The notes under the pieces were generated by a model. That model ran no database searches. It was not told where the DNA came from and saw nothing but the letters and a program-made list of their open reading frames with translations. Below, one piece after another: positions 13,690 to 26,048 of a DNA stretch of 64,000 nt (the first letter of the stretch is position 1; every line of letters starts with the position of its first letter). The DNA is from Sipunculus nudus (Eukaryota > Annelida > Sipuncula > Golfingiida > Sipunculidae): assembly GCA_026874595.1 (NCBI GenBank), contig CM049317.1:47020401-47084400 (forward strand), written 5' to 3'. The translations under genes were made by a program, and so were the position numbers.

Positions 13690-14516
13690 ATTGTACAAGA
13701 GAAGAAATAGATCAAGGTCAAGGTTATACCAGTTTTTAAACTCTCATCTGAAAATATAGACGAAACAAGTTGTGTGTCAAATTTGACGAAATCATATGCA
13801 ATGCTTCAAAATTATAGAGGCCATAATAATATTGCTTAAATTCCGAGGATCTGAACTTGAAGACCAAGGTCCAGTTCACCATTTTTCGATCCGAGAATTG
13901 GCGAAACAACTCGTGTCAAAACTTAGGAATAATACGCAATATTGAAAAAAAAGTTATCACTTTCAGAAAAACAATCCTTCAGATCATGAAGTTTAACTAT
14001 AATTTGGCGGAAATGACCTTGGAGGTCGGCCAAAGTCACCATTTTTTAGATCTCATCCAAGAACTTGGTTGACACATGTTGTATTGGGACACTTAATAAA
14101 CAAACTAGATTTAAGGACACTAGATTAAACCACAGTTTAGAAACTGATACAATCGGTGGAATTTTGCAGTCTCAGAAATTGAGGGAAAATGCGTCAAAAT
14201 ACAAATAAATACAGGAGGCACCATGAGTCCCCAGGAACTGATGAAAACCAGTCACGATGAATAAATATACAAGGTTTCAGCACATTCGTGAAGCAGCAGC
14301 TGATAAACCGATATGACTTCTGTTATATGAAGGTCTCCAAAAGTCTAAGACCCTATCACTCGGAAAACATAGGTCACAGTGACCTAATTTCAGGAGATTT
14401 CTGAGACCTCTGTGGATGTTATGTGGCGTGTTTTTAGGCCAACAGTTAAGATTTGTGTCCTTTTAACGTACCGCTGGACGACCAGACGGCAGAGGACTTA
14501 CAATCCGCTAAGCTAA
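13690..14516 (+). repeat. AGGTCA-rich tandem-unit element with degenerate tail
   Basis: Three diverged units of about 150 bp start near 13713 (CAAGGTCAAGG), 13862 (CCAAGGTCCAGTTCACC) and 14016 (CCTTGGAGGTC). Each carries an AAGGTCA/TGACCTT-type core, CACCATTTTTNGATC, and AACTCGTGTC/GACACATGTTG. Then comes a segment related to the 340-bp family (AATACAGGNGGCRCCA, CTGATGAAAAC, GACCTAATTTCAGG). It ends with GGACGACCAGACGG and GACTTACAATCCGCTAAGCTAAAAC, which aligns to the hairpin tail at 750-775. The hairpin is eroded, so this looks like an old copy. Confidence 0.65.
14371..14385. promoter_or_regulatory. Perfect oestrogen-response-element palindrome inside a repeat
   Basis: AGGTCACAGTGACCT is an exact AGGTCA-nnn-TGACCT inverted repeat, the consensus nuclear-receptor dimer site (IR3). 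It lies within the tandem-unit element at 13690-14516. The sequence match is certain. Whether any receptor binds it is unknown. Confidence 0.45.
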
Positions 14517-14779
14517 AACAGCTTGCACGAAGTTGGCCCATAAGTCGTTACACATAAAGCTTTCAGTTTGATGCATGGAAGCCGTGGGATTACCAAACAT
14601 TTCTTGAGGATTTTAAGACGTCCCACATGGCCATATATATATATATATGCATGCTTGTTCTGTACCATAACCGAGACAGGCCTCCGACTGTATGACTGTG
14701 TAACTGTAATTAACAAGTGTTCCAAATGTAATAGCATCTCTATATCTATACACTGGTATCGAAATATCTATATGATAGT

Positions 14780-14882
14780 ATCCAGGGTCGTAGCTAAGAT
14801 TTACGGAAGGGGGGAGGATGCCACAGTCGGCTCGGGGTGGGGTTCGGGGGGGGGGGGAGGGGGTGGCCAGCCCGCTGGCCAA
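14780..14882. repeat. G-rich element end with GGCCAGC inverted repeat
   Basis: CCAGGGTCGTAGCTAAG is followed by G-runs, including 12 consecutive Gs at 14836-14847, and by GGCCAGC-CC-GCTGGCC (14865-14880), a perfect 7-bp inverted repeat. The style (GTGGCGTAGC-like word, then poly-G) resembles the motif at 34731. I suspect a transposon terminus, but only one end is visible. The 108- and 89-codon ORFs crossing here are low-complexity artefacts. Confidence 0.35.
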
Positions 14883-14956
14883 AAGTACATATAAATATAT
14901 TTATATACAAAAAGCAGCAGAGAAGCTATATATCGGACCATTTGTAAACAAGTACC

Positions 14957-15001
14957 CATCTATCTATCTATCTATCTTTCTATATAAATATATATATATA
15001 C
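14957..15001 (+). repeat. (ATCT)n/(TA)n microsatellite
   Basis: Repeated ATCT followed by ATATATATA; a short simple repeat. Confidence 0.9.
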
Positions 15002-15540
15002 AATTTAAAGCATATCTATAAAGGCCGAAGGTTACAAACTTATATAGCGTCAAATAATGAGGGTGATTTAATATATATCAAACCCAAATAGAATCAAACA
15101 CTATTGCCTAGTATTTTAAAAATCATCATAATGTTTCCTTGAACGGAATTTGATCATATACGATAAGTCATGTTCTTGAAAGTAAAACCTGTCTGGCCGC
15201 CAATTAAAGGCTAATAAGGTAAAACCTTAGATAAGCGTTTAGAGATAAATGAAACTGAAATTGCATGAACACTGACCTCTATTGAACAGGATGGCTGCCG
15301 CTTGTACGGCGTCCATAGTGCATGACAGCACACTGAAGCCTGACGTGTGGATCAATATACTATATCAAATGCTCTGCTGATGTTTTACGTGTTACACAAA
15401 ATGCTATGTCTGGAAGGCAGATTGTATGTTACACCAGCTTGTATGTTACACATTCATGTGAATGCAGAACCCAGGCCATTATACATGCATCAGTGTCACG
15501 ATAAAGATACCGAATATGTTAGCCTTGACATGAAATCACT
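15002..15540. other. Unassigned stretch
   Basis: No gene or repeat family recognised. The 102-codon ORF at 15347-15655 runs into poly-G and has no family motif. Confidence 0.4.
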
Positions 15541-15559
15541 CTCCAGTATCGTAATAACC

Positions 15560-15927
15560 GGGGGGGGGGGGGGGGTTCAGACCAACCCTCAAGACCTAAC
15601 TTTTTATAAAGTTGTAAAACGGCCTTTTATTGCACATATACGTCCCTCCTCCTGAAATAAGGAGCGTCAATACGGGGGGGGGGGGGGAGTATATTCCCCC
15701 ACTTACTTTTTAGCGGGGGGGGGGGGGGGGATTGCCAATATAATTGATTGAAAATGTCACAAAATTATATATATATATCTGAAGATGAATTGACGCCGTT
15801 GTCTGGCAAGAAGGACCTTTTTATTGTTTTTCTTTCTAATCTCAATTCGTAGATTGACAAGGCCCCCCCCCCCCCCGTTTGCAAAATCTTTGATTCGCCC
15901 GATCTCTCTCTCTCTCTCTCTCTCTCA
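15560..15927. repeat. Cluster of poly-G/poly-C tracts and (CT)n
   Basis: G runs at 15560-15575, 15674-15687 and 15715-15730, a C run at 15863-15876, and a (CT)n run around 15903-15926. Three G runs on one strand within 170 bp could support an intermolecular or long-loop G-quadruplex. This is the densest homopolymer G cluster in the window. Confidence 0.9.
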
Positions 15928-17036
15928 GCTGTTAACCACACATAAGTAGGCCTATGTTTTTAACCATGAATCAATCTGCCATTCACCTTGGCATATATCA
16001 CTGATATTCGCTGAATCAATAAGAGTGAACAAGCTGAAACATTCATTTATATTTGTTTCGGACTATCTACATATTAATCACGCGCTCGCATTTATGTTTG
16101 AAACTTTCATTTCAAATTAATTCAGACATACAATGGAATCTGTATTGACGTCAGCATCAATGACTGCGCCAGGTCACGGTCAGGACTTTTTGGTGTTTTA
16201 CGATTCAAGATCAACGAGGGAGATAAAATAATCAATGAAATATACATCTCCCCAAGGCCGTCCCTGGTAAATTATGTCTGGTTGAGTATAAAATAAACCA
16301 ACATACTTATATGGCAGACAGTCACGAACTGTAATTTAAACAATGTGTTATAGGCCTAGATAATACGCTGAAACATAAATATACGTGATGACGCATAGAA
16401 AACGCCGGGATGTTCACCAAACACAGGTGGCCCGGTGTGTCACATGACCCTGCCTTGGCAGGCGGTGCTCTGTGATACTAATTTAATGTACAAGGACAAC
16501 AACCGATCAATCTGAAGTAAAAAAAAACCAAGGAGACGTCCTTGAAAACGACATATGTTTAGGAGAAAGGCGCGTGTACATTACGTGTCACAAAGAGGCG
16601 TGTCACTGGGGTCACATATTGGAACGTATATGTGCTCTGTTATAATATAAAGTTGGCGTGAAGTATATGTACAAAGTTGGGCGCGTTAGTGAACAAAGGC
16701 CTATTCTTTCTTTCTAGTTTTCTGTAATGGCTCTATCTCCCTGATATAATTTTTATAGGTCGTTGAACTATAGGTCGTTTCTCTGTATGCCTGTTATGCC
16801 ATGAAGGAACATTAAACACTGCGCAGGGAACCATAACACGAATAAGACCTCAGTTAATAGTAGCTAATAAACATGGAATGTGTGCGTAACTTACAGTGTA
16901 TTCAGGGTAAATATAAACTTTTACGGAACCTCCGTTATAGCAAAGTACCATGGGCACAAAAAAATATATATATTAGTGTGCGTCACCTGAAAGTTTACAT
17001 GTACCCTTGCATCGCATGTAGACCACCTTAGAAATG

Positions 17037-17040
<4 letters not shown>
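15928..17040. other. Unassigned stretch with a CRE palindrome
   Basis: No gene recognised. TGACGTCA (16146-16153), followed by GCATC, is a perfect cAMP-response-element palindrome. A second TGACGTCA is at 17411-17418. Confidence 0.4.
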
Positions 17041-17093
<53 letters not shown>

Positions 17094-17100
17094 ATATATA
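17041..17100 (+). repeat. (TA)n microsatellite with TATG interruptions
   Basis: Alternating TA, then TATGTATGTATG, then TA again. Polymorphic-type simple repeat. Confidence 0.95.
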
Positions 17101-17770
17101 AATGGCAGTGGACAAGTGACTACGTGAATCTACCGAATCACAAAATTTGGATTTATTGTGACATGGACCTCACACCTGGCCTGTCTGGTTCTTTTTTTTA
17201 GTACACGTAAACAGTCTAACAGCCTTAGAAAATATAAAAGGCGGAGGAGGCCCGCTACATAGGGATATCATTGCTGTGTACTTCCACATATTCCAATTAT
17301 AACCTTCCTATGATTTGAAAAAAAACTATAAAAAACACATCAATATCATTATCCAATTTTACAAGATTAAACAAGTAGGAAATGTCGGACCGCTGGATGC
17401 CCCGAGTATATGACGTCACCCTTGTACCAGGCAATCACATCGCCGTGTTCTTGATGCTGTTCTTGTTTGGATGATTATCGTTCCGTCGGTATAACTTAAT
17501 TCAGTTGTTATCAAGAGCCCTGGGAGACTAGTCTTAACTTAAATTTTGCATTCTGGATATACTTCGGATCTTTATATTACAGTTCAAATATCACAGCAAT
17601 CGTTCAATGGATGACGCTGTTTCGGTAACACTATATTACATTTTCAAACATCATGATTTGCATGAACCTGCTTCGGCTTGAATTGTATTGGCCGATGTCA
17701 GTACTACTTTCACTACAGCCTTCCTAAAGAAAATTAAAAATGACGTTGCTTGGTCTAATACGTACGTAAT
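17101..17770. other. Unassigned stretch upstream of the RT relic
   Basis: No clear coding similarity. The last 70 bp may be decayed LINE sequence in another frame (FHYSLPKEN-like reading around 17710-17740), but this is not firm. Confidence 0.25.
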
Positions 17771-17890
17771 ACATACATAGTTTTATCGAAACGTCCGCAA
17801 GTAGTGAAAAACGATGGTAAAATTTCAACAGAGATGATTTTAAACACTGGGGTATCACAGGGCTGTGATATCACCAATACTTTAAGAATA
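17771..17890 (+). pseudogene. LINE reverse-transcriptase relic (non-LTR, CR1/Rex-like)
   Basis: Reading from ACA at 17771, the frame gives TYIVLSKRPQVVKNDG, then KISTEMILNTGVSQGC, then a degenerate stretch before a poly-proline (poly-C) tract. This aligns with the conserved block of non-LTR reverse transcriptases that reads x-L-x-x-R-x-Q-x-V-x-x-x-x-x-x-S...(S/T)TGxPQGCxLSP, lying just before the catalytic YxDD. TGVSQGC corresponds to TGxPQGC. The following LSPxLF is decayed to DITNTL, and no YxDD follows because the frame enters a C run at 17909-17920 and then stops. About 40 codons of a domain normally over 200 long survive. Clade assignment is tentative. A protein-profile search with the translated 17600-18000 region would settle it. 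Confidence 0.6.
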
Positions 17891-18931
17891 TCAGTCTATC
17901 CACCACCACCCCCCCCCCCCGGATTAATCTTACAATATCAGTGTTTAATGTATATACTTTTTCAGACAGTTGATAGATATTTTTGAATTTTCTCTAAATA
18001 TATTTTCAGGTCTTGAATTCCTGCTTTAAGTATTGCAAATTTATAAATGTTAATATTTTTTTTATAAAATGAATTATGTGATAAAATATTAAGACCTAAC
18101 ACATCCACACATTGACATGTTTAAGGGGTTAATTATTGTTTATAGACACATAGTCCATAACACTCTTGTTTTTTTCGTGTATAGAAATAGATGCAAATGG
18201 TAAATGGAAATGCTGTAAATTGTTATGGGTTTAACCTTATAATGGGTAAATTGTAATGGGTTTAACATATCCACATTGTAGCATTGCATTCATATCTCTT
18301 AAAGCTGGTTACGAATTTCATTGCATAAATCTGGTAAACTCAACGAACCAGGAATATTGTTCAAACGTTAATGTAATTTAATAATAAGCTTAACCCGTTT
18401 TGACAACTATTTTATTGCATTCACACATCCATTTTGTTAATAATTTCACATAACTCATAGGCACATTACCATTTATCCTTATTGCATAACTCAATTGTTT
18501 CAGACCACAAATTTCTTTTATTACACAGAACAATGTTGCCTAACTGGCTTGTTTTAACAAGCTTATCCAAATCAATTTATTCTGTTTTGAAAAAAAAATG
18601 TTTACAGCGGTTTATTTTAGCTAGAATTAAATGCACATTATACTCAACTCAATCAGACTTTATTGATTATCCCCTTATTAACAGGGTAAACAACGGGTAC
18701 TTCTACAGACATTACGGTGGCGAAGTTGAAATACTGATACTTATACAAATATTAATCATGACAGGCTCCTGCATCTTTCAAGAAGCCCACGAAAGTGCCC
18801 AGTCAACACGACCGCTGGAAGTTGATACAAATATTCTCAAAATCAATTTCAGCTAAGCGTCGTGACCTATACATGCCCCTTGTTATTGTCATGAATGAAA
18901 TAAAATCGATGGGAAAATGAGCCTTAGACAA
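17891..18931. other. Unassigned AT-rich stretch with a 124-codon ORF
   Basis: A plus-strand ORF at 18482-18856 is among the longest not explained by a repeat. Its product has two hydrophobic stretches but no motif I recognise, and composition is the same as its surroundings. At this size chance is likely in AT-rich DNA. No splice sites or initiation context support it. Confidence 0.2.
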
Positions 18932-21900
18932 GGGATATGACTGACACATGGTTTTGTAAGTGTACCTCAGTTAGATGAGGTATATGACTGACACATGGTT
19001 TTGTAAGTGTACCTCAGTTAGATAAGGTATATGACTGACACATGGTTTTGTAAGTGTACCTCAGTTAGATAAGGTTTATGACTGACACATGGTTTTGTAA
19101 GTGTACCTCAGTTAGATAAGGTATATGACTGACACATGGTTTTGTATGTGAACCTGAGATAGATAAGGTATAATACTGACACATGGTTTTGTAGGTGTAT
19201 TTTAGTAAGATAAGGAATTTGACTGACACATGGTTTATCCGTGTACCTCAGTTAGATGAGGTAAATGACTGACACATGGTTTTGTAAGTTTACTTCAGTT
19301 AGATAATGTTTATGACTGACACATAGTTTGTAGGTGCACCTTAGTTAGATAAGGTAATTGACTGACACATGGTTTTGTAAGTGTACCCCAGTTAGATAAG
19401 GTATATGACTGACACATGGTTTTGTAAGTATACCTCAGTTAGATAAGGTATATGACTGACACATGGTTTTGTAAGTGTACCTCAGTTATATGAGGTATAT
19501 GACTGGCACATGGTTTTGTAAGTGTACCCCACTTAGATGAGGTATATGACTGACACATGGTTTTGTAAGTGTACCCCAGTTAGATAAGGTATATGACTGA
19601 CACATGGTTTTGTAAGTATACCTCAGTTAGATAAGGTATATGACTGACACATGGTTTTGTAAGTGTACCTCAGTTATATGAGGTACATGACTGACACATG
19701 GTTTTGTAAGTGTACCCCAGTTAGATGAGGTATATGACTGACACATGGTTTTGTAAGTGTACCTCAGTTATATAAGGTACATGACTGACACATGGTTTTG
19801 TAAGTGTACCTCAGATATATCAGGTACATGACTGACACATGGTTTTGTAAGTGTACCTCAGTTAGATGAGGTATATGACTGACACATGGTTTTGTAAGTG
19901 TACCTCAGTTAGATGAGGTTTATGACTGACACATGGTTTTGTGAGTGTACTTCAGTTAGATGAGGTAAATGACTGAAACATGGTTTTGTAAGTTTACTTC
20001 AGTTAGATAAGGTTTATGACTGACACATAGTTTTGTAGGTGCACCTTAGTTAGATAAGGTTTATGACTGACACATGGTTTTGTTAGTGTACCTTAGATAG
20101 ATAAGGTATAATACTGACACATGGTTTTGTAGGTGTATTTTAGTAAGATAAGGAATTTGACTGACACATGGTTTGTCTGTGTACCTCAGTTAGATGAGGA
20201 AAACGACTGACACATGGTTTTGTAAGTTTACTTCAGTTAGATAAGGTTTATGACTGACACATAGTTTGTAGGTGCACCTTAGTTAGATAAGGTATTTGAC
20301 TGACACATGGTTTTGTAAGTGTACCCCAGTTAGATAAGGTATATGACTGACACATGGTTTTGTAAGTATACCTCAGTTAGATAAGGTATATGACTGACAC
20401 ATGGTTTTGTAAGTGTACCTCAGTTATATGAGGTACATGACTGACACATGGTTTTGTAAGTGTACCCCAGTTAGATGAGGTATATGACTGACACATGGTT
20501 TTGTAAGTGTACCTCAGTTATATAAGGTACATGACTGACACATGGTTTTGTAAGTGTACCTCAGTTATATCAGGTACATGACTGACACATGGTTTTGTAA
20601 GTGTACCTCAGTTAGATGAGGTATATGACTGACACATGGTTTTGTAAGTGTACCTCAGTTAGATGAGGTATATGACTGACACATGGTTTTGTAGGTGTAC
20701 CTCAGTTAGATAAGGTTTATGACTGACACATGGTTTTGTAAGTGTACCTCAGTTAGATAAGGTTAATGACCGACACATGGTTTTGAGGGTGCACCTTAGT
20801 TAGATAAGGTTTATGACTGACACATGGTTTTGTAAGTGTACCTCAGTTAGATGAGGTATATGACTGACACATGGTTTTGTAAGTGTATCTCAGTTAGATG
20901 AGGTATATGACTGACACATGGTTTTGTAGGTGTACCTCAGTTAGATAAGGTTTATGACTGACACATGGTTTTGTAAGTGTACCTCAGTTAGATGAGGTAC
21001 ATGACTGACACATGGTTTTGTTAGTGTACCTCAGTTAGATGAGGTATATGACTGACACATGGTTTTGTAAGTGTACCTCAGTTAGATAAGGTATATGACT
21101 GACACATGGTTTTGTAAGTGTACCTCAGTTAGATGAGGTATATGACTGACACATGGTTTTGTGAGTTTACCTCAGTTAGATGAGGTATATGACTGACACA
21201 TGGTTTTGTAAGTGTACCTCAGTTAAAAGAGGTATATGACTGACACATGGTTTTGTAAGTGTACCTCAGTTAGATGAGGTATATGACTGACACATGGTTT
21301 TGTATGTGTACCTGAGATAGATAAGGTATATGACTGACAAAACAGATGAGGTATATGACTGTGACATGGTTTTGTAAGTGCAACTCAGTTAGATAAGGTA
21401 TATGACTGACACATGGTTTTATAAGTGTACTTCAGTTAGATGAGGTATATGACTGACACATGGTTTTGTAAGTGTACCTCAGTTAGATGAGGTATATGAC
21501 TGACACATGGTTTTGTCGGTGTACCTCAGTTAGATAAGGTATATGACTGACAAAACAGATAAGGTATATGACTGTGACATGGATTTGTAAGTGTAACTCA
21601 GTTAGATAAGGTATATGACTGACACATGGTTTTGAAAGTGTACCTCAGTTAGATGAGGTATATGACTGACACATGGTTTTGTAAGTGTACCTCAGTTAGA
21701 TGAGGTATATGACTGACACATGGTTTTGTAAGAGTACCTCAGTTAGATGAGGTATATGACTGACACATGGTTTTGTAAGTGTACCTCAGTTAGATAAGGT
21801 ATATGACTGACACATGGTTTTGTAAGTGTACCTCAGTCAGATGAGGTATATGACTGACAAATGGTTTTGTAGGTGCACCTAAGTTAGATAAGGTACATGA

Positions 21901-24900
21901 CTGGCACATGGTTTTGTAAGTGTACCTCAGTTAGATAAGGTGTATGACTGACACATAGTTTTGTATGTGTACCTGAGATAGATAAGGTAAAATACTGACA
22001 CATGGTTTTGTAGGTGTATCTAAGTAAGATAAGGTATTTGACTGACACATGGTTTTGTAAGTGTACCTCAGTTAGATGAGGTATATGACTGACACATGGT
22101 TTTGTAAGTGCACCTAAGTTAGATAAGGTACATGGCTGACTCATGGTTTTGTAAGTGTACCTCAGTTAGATAAGGTATATGACTGACACGTAGTTTTGTA
22201 GGTGCACCTTAGTTAGATAAGTTTTATGACTGACACATGGTTTTGTAAGTGTACTTCAGTTAGATGAGGTATATGACTGTGACATGGTTTTGTAAGTGTA
22301 CCTCAGTTAGAAGAGGTATATGACTGACACATGGTTTTGTAAGTGAACCTCAGTTAGATGAGGTATATGACTTTCACATGGTTCTGTAAGTGTACCTCAG
22401 TAGTATAAGGTATATGACTGACACATGGTTTTGTAAGTGTACCTCAGTTAGATGAGGTATATGACTGACACATGGTTTTGTAGGTGTACCTCAGTTAGAT
22501 AAGGTAAATGACGGACAAAACGGATAAGGTATATGACTGTGACATGGTTTTGTAAGTGTAACTCAGTTAGATAAGGTATATGACTGACACATCGTTTTGA
22601 AAGTGTACCTCAGTTAGATGAGGTATATGACTGACACATGGTTTAGTAAGTGTACCTCAGTTAGATGAGGTATATGACTGACACATGGTTTTGTAGGTGC
22701 ACCTTAGTTAGATAAGGTTGATGACTGTGACATGGTTTTGTAAGTGTACCTCAGTTAAATAAGGTATTTGACTGACACACGGTTTTGTACGTGTACCTCA
22801 GTTAGATGAGGTATATGACTGACACATGGTTTTGTAAGTGTACCTTAGCTAGACGAGGTATATGACTGACACATGGTTTTGTAGGTGTAACTTCAGTTAG
22901 ATGAGGTATATGACTGACACATGGTTTTGTAGGTGTACCTCAGTTAGTTAAGGTATTTGACCGACACATGGTTTTGTAAGTGTACCTCAGTTATATAAGG
23001 AACATGACTGACACAAGGTTTTGTATGTGTACCTCAGTCAGACAAGGTATATGACTGACACATGGTTTTGTAAGTGTACCTCAGTTAGATAAGGTATATG
23101 ACTGACACATGGTTCTGTAAGTGTACCTCAGTTAGATGAGGTATATGACAGACACATAGTTTTGTAAGTGTACCTCAGTTAGATGAGGTATATGACTGAC
23201 ACATGGTTTTGTTAGTGTACCTCAGTCAGATGAGGTATATGACTGGCACATGGTTCTGTAGGTGTACCTTAGATAGATAAGGTATAATACTGAAACATTG
23301 TTTTGTAGGTGTACCTTAGTAAGATAAGGTATTTGACTGACACATGGTTTTGTAAGTGTACCTCAGTCAGATGAGGTATATGACTGGCACATGGTTTTGT
23401 AAGTGCACCTAAGTTAGATAAGGTACATGACTGACTCATGGTTTTGTAAGTGTACCTCAGTTAGATAAGGTATATGACTGACACATAGTTTTGTAGGTGC
23501 ACCTTAGTTAGAAAAGTTTTATGACTGACACATGGTTTTGTAAGTGTACCTCAGTTAGATAAGTTATATGACTGACACATGTTTTTGTAAGTGTACCTCA
23601 GTTAGATGAGGTATATGACTGACACATGGTTTTGTAGGTGTACCTCAGTTAGTTAAGGTATTTGACCCACACATGGTTTTGTAAGTGTACCTCAGTTATA
23701 TAAGGTACATGACTGACACAAGGTTTTGTAAGTGTACCTCAGTCAGATAAAGTATATGACGGACACATGGTTTTGTAGGTGCACCTAAGTTAGATAAGGT
23801 TAATGACTGACACATGGTTTTGTAAGTGTACCTCAGTAAGATAAGGTACATGACTGACACATGGTTTTGTAAGTGTACCTCAGTTATATAAGGTACATGA
23901 CTGACACAAGGTTTTGTAAGTGTACCTCAGTCAGATAAGCTATATGACTGACACATGGTTTTGTAGGTGCACCTAAGTTAGATAAGGTTCATGACTGACA
24001 CATGGTTTTGTAAGTGTACCTCAGTTAGATAAGGTATATGACTGACACATGGTTTTGTTAGTGTACCTCAGTTAGATGAGGTATATGACTGACACATGGT
24101 TTTGTAAGTGTACCTCAGTTATATAAGGTATATGACTGACACATGGTTTTGTAAGTGTACCTCAGTTAGATGGGGTATATGACTGACACATGGTTTTGTA
24201 AGTGTACCTCAGTAAGATAAGGTATATGACTGACACATGGTTTTATAAGTGTACTTCAGTTAGATTAGGTATATGACTGACACATGGCTTTGTAAGTGTA
24301 CCTCAGTAAGATGAGGTATATGACTGACACATGGTTTTGTAGGTGCACCAAAGTTAGATCAGGTTTATGACTGACACATGGTTTTGTAAGTGTACCTCAG
24401 TTAGATAAGGTATATGACTGACACATGGTTTTGTAGGTGTACCTGAGATAGATAAGGTATAATACTGACACATTGTTTTGTAGGTGTATCTTAGTAAGAT
24501 AAGGTATTAGTCTGACACATGGTTTTGTAAGTGTATCTCAGTTAGATGAGGTATATGACTGACACATGGTTTTGTAAGTGTACCTCAGTTAGATGGGGTA
24601 TATGACGGTCACATGGTTTTGTAAGTGTACCTCAGTTAGATGAGGTATATGACTGTCATATGGTTTTGTAAGTGTACCTTAGTTAGATGAGGTATATGAC
24701 TGACACATGGTTTTGTAAGTGTACCTCAGTTAGATGAGGTATATGACTGACACATGGTTTTGTAAGTGTACCTCAGTTAGATGAGGTATATGACTGACAC
24801 ATGGTTTTGTAAGTGTACCTTAGTTAGATGAGGTATATGACTGACACATGGTTTTGTATGTTTACCTTAGTTAGATATATGGTATAATACTGACACATGG

Positions 24901-24943
24901 TTTTGTAAGTGTACCTAGTTAGATAAGGTATATGACTGACACA
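18932..24943 (+). repeat. 47-bp satellite array, about 128 monomers
   Basis: Consensus monomer: GGTATATGACTGACACATGG, then TTTTGTAAGTGTACC, then TCAGTTAGATGA, 47 bp. The spacing of ATGACTGAC is 47 in most units (for example 21001 and 21048). Variants include GGTGCACCTTAGTTAG, GAGATAGATAAGGTATAATACTG and a shortened unit containing GACAAAACAGAT (about 21336, 21549, 22514). Variant strings recur in the same order at about 19167 and 20105 (offset about 938 bp, 20 monomers) and partly at 21977, 23280 and 24456, showing segment-level amplification. Most monomers keep GTAAGT. The period is not divisible by three; the 86-codon minus ORF at 21884-22144 is a repeat artefact. Confidence 0.98.
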
Positions 24944-25440
24944 AAGTATCATGCATTGCTTCATGGACGATTGTTTTACGGTGAATATATACCAAATTCA
25001 ACGATACCTAGCATTGACCAGGTCATTTTCGATGCAGTCACATTTAGCAACACTTTATCAACCTACATGTGCTACAGTTGGCAGATTTATTCTCCAACAC
25101 GCGTGAAAGTAAGACACTCGTATTCCGGAATATGTTACTCAACCTTGAAAAAGTACTGGTGCACCTCATTAATTACAAGTACAGTGGTGCTTCGCGATAT
25201 CAGTCTATTTTCGTCTCATGGGTACAGTTTTATGTACATTTATGTATGCACTATGTTTCAGCGCACTTTTTGTGTTCACTACCGGTTCACTAGTCGTTAT
25301 CACAGTCCTATGTGATCTTGTAACCTGGTTCGTTTCTATAGTGGCCCTGTTTGAAGCGGTCCGGCGCAGATGCTACACTGATTTGTGTCGGAAGGTTTGG
25401 AGCACAATACTTAATTATGTAATATTGATCTGCTAGTTAC
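24944..25440 (+). other. ORFs adjoining the satellite, unsupported
   Basis: Directly after the satellite, a 127-codon ORF (24932-25315) overlaps a second frame that is open from 25173 to 25436. The second would encode two hydrophobic stretches (near residues 1-25 and 25-48 of the product from the ATG at 25218), then EAVRRR and a cysteine-containing tail. The first ORF begins inside the last satellite monomer, which argues against it. The second could be a membrane-protein exon, but no acceptor site or family motif is evident. Confidence 0.15.
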
Positions 25441-26048
25441 CGGTACAAAGGGTAACAAAATTTAAAACGCAAAAACATGAATCATTCGCTCGTGCACATG
25501 TGTATAGTACATTAGCACATGAAGTAATGAACGGGCTTGCCTGACTGACAGATATGTTTGGTCAAATATGACCGCTGCTGTGTGTTAATTGTTGTAAAAT
25601 GGACAATATTTCTATCATTTATTTGACATTGTCTATTTTATCCTGAACAATCCCCTTTTAATTATACAACGCTGACATGTTGATATGTTTCGGCTAATTA
25701 GCTGTGTATCACAATAAACTAAAATTTCTTTAAGAGAACACACTATATGACAATTTAACTTTCTATCCAGCTTTCCTGTAGGTGTTCCAATCTACACATA
25801 TATTGGTAAAAAAACTTATTATTTCATTTACCTCTTTTGAGTCCGATTGAAATATTTGAATGCAAGTGGGAATGATTCGTAAAATAAAAACGTCTGACGT
25901 TCTATAAACACTGACACATGTTATTGTCATAACCAGTCTGTCTGAAGGTATGTGTTGATGATTCCTTTAAAAAAAATTGCCTTTAGGCATGGATACCAAA
26001 AGATTGTGTTTTTCCTTGCAATATTTGGCCAAGAGCTACTTTTAAAGA
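25441..26048. other. Unassigned AT-rich stretch
   Basis: Nothing recognised. Confidence 0.5.

Noticed and set aside
16146-17418. Two perfect TGACGTCA palindromes as a regulatory module
   Set aside because: 1.3 kb apart with no promoter or gene nearby; about one such octamer is expected by chance in a window this size.
21884-22144. 86-codon minus ORF with repeated peptide
   Set aside because: Lies wholly in the 47-bp satellite and is broken elsewhere in the array.
18932-24943. CRISPR-like array (47-bp regularly spaced repeats)
   Set aside because: The repeats are contiguous with no unique spacers, and the sequence context is eukaryotic.
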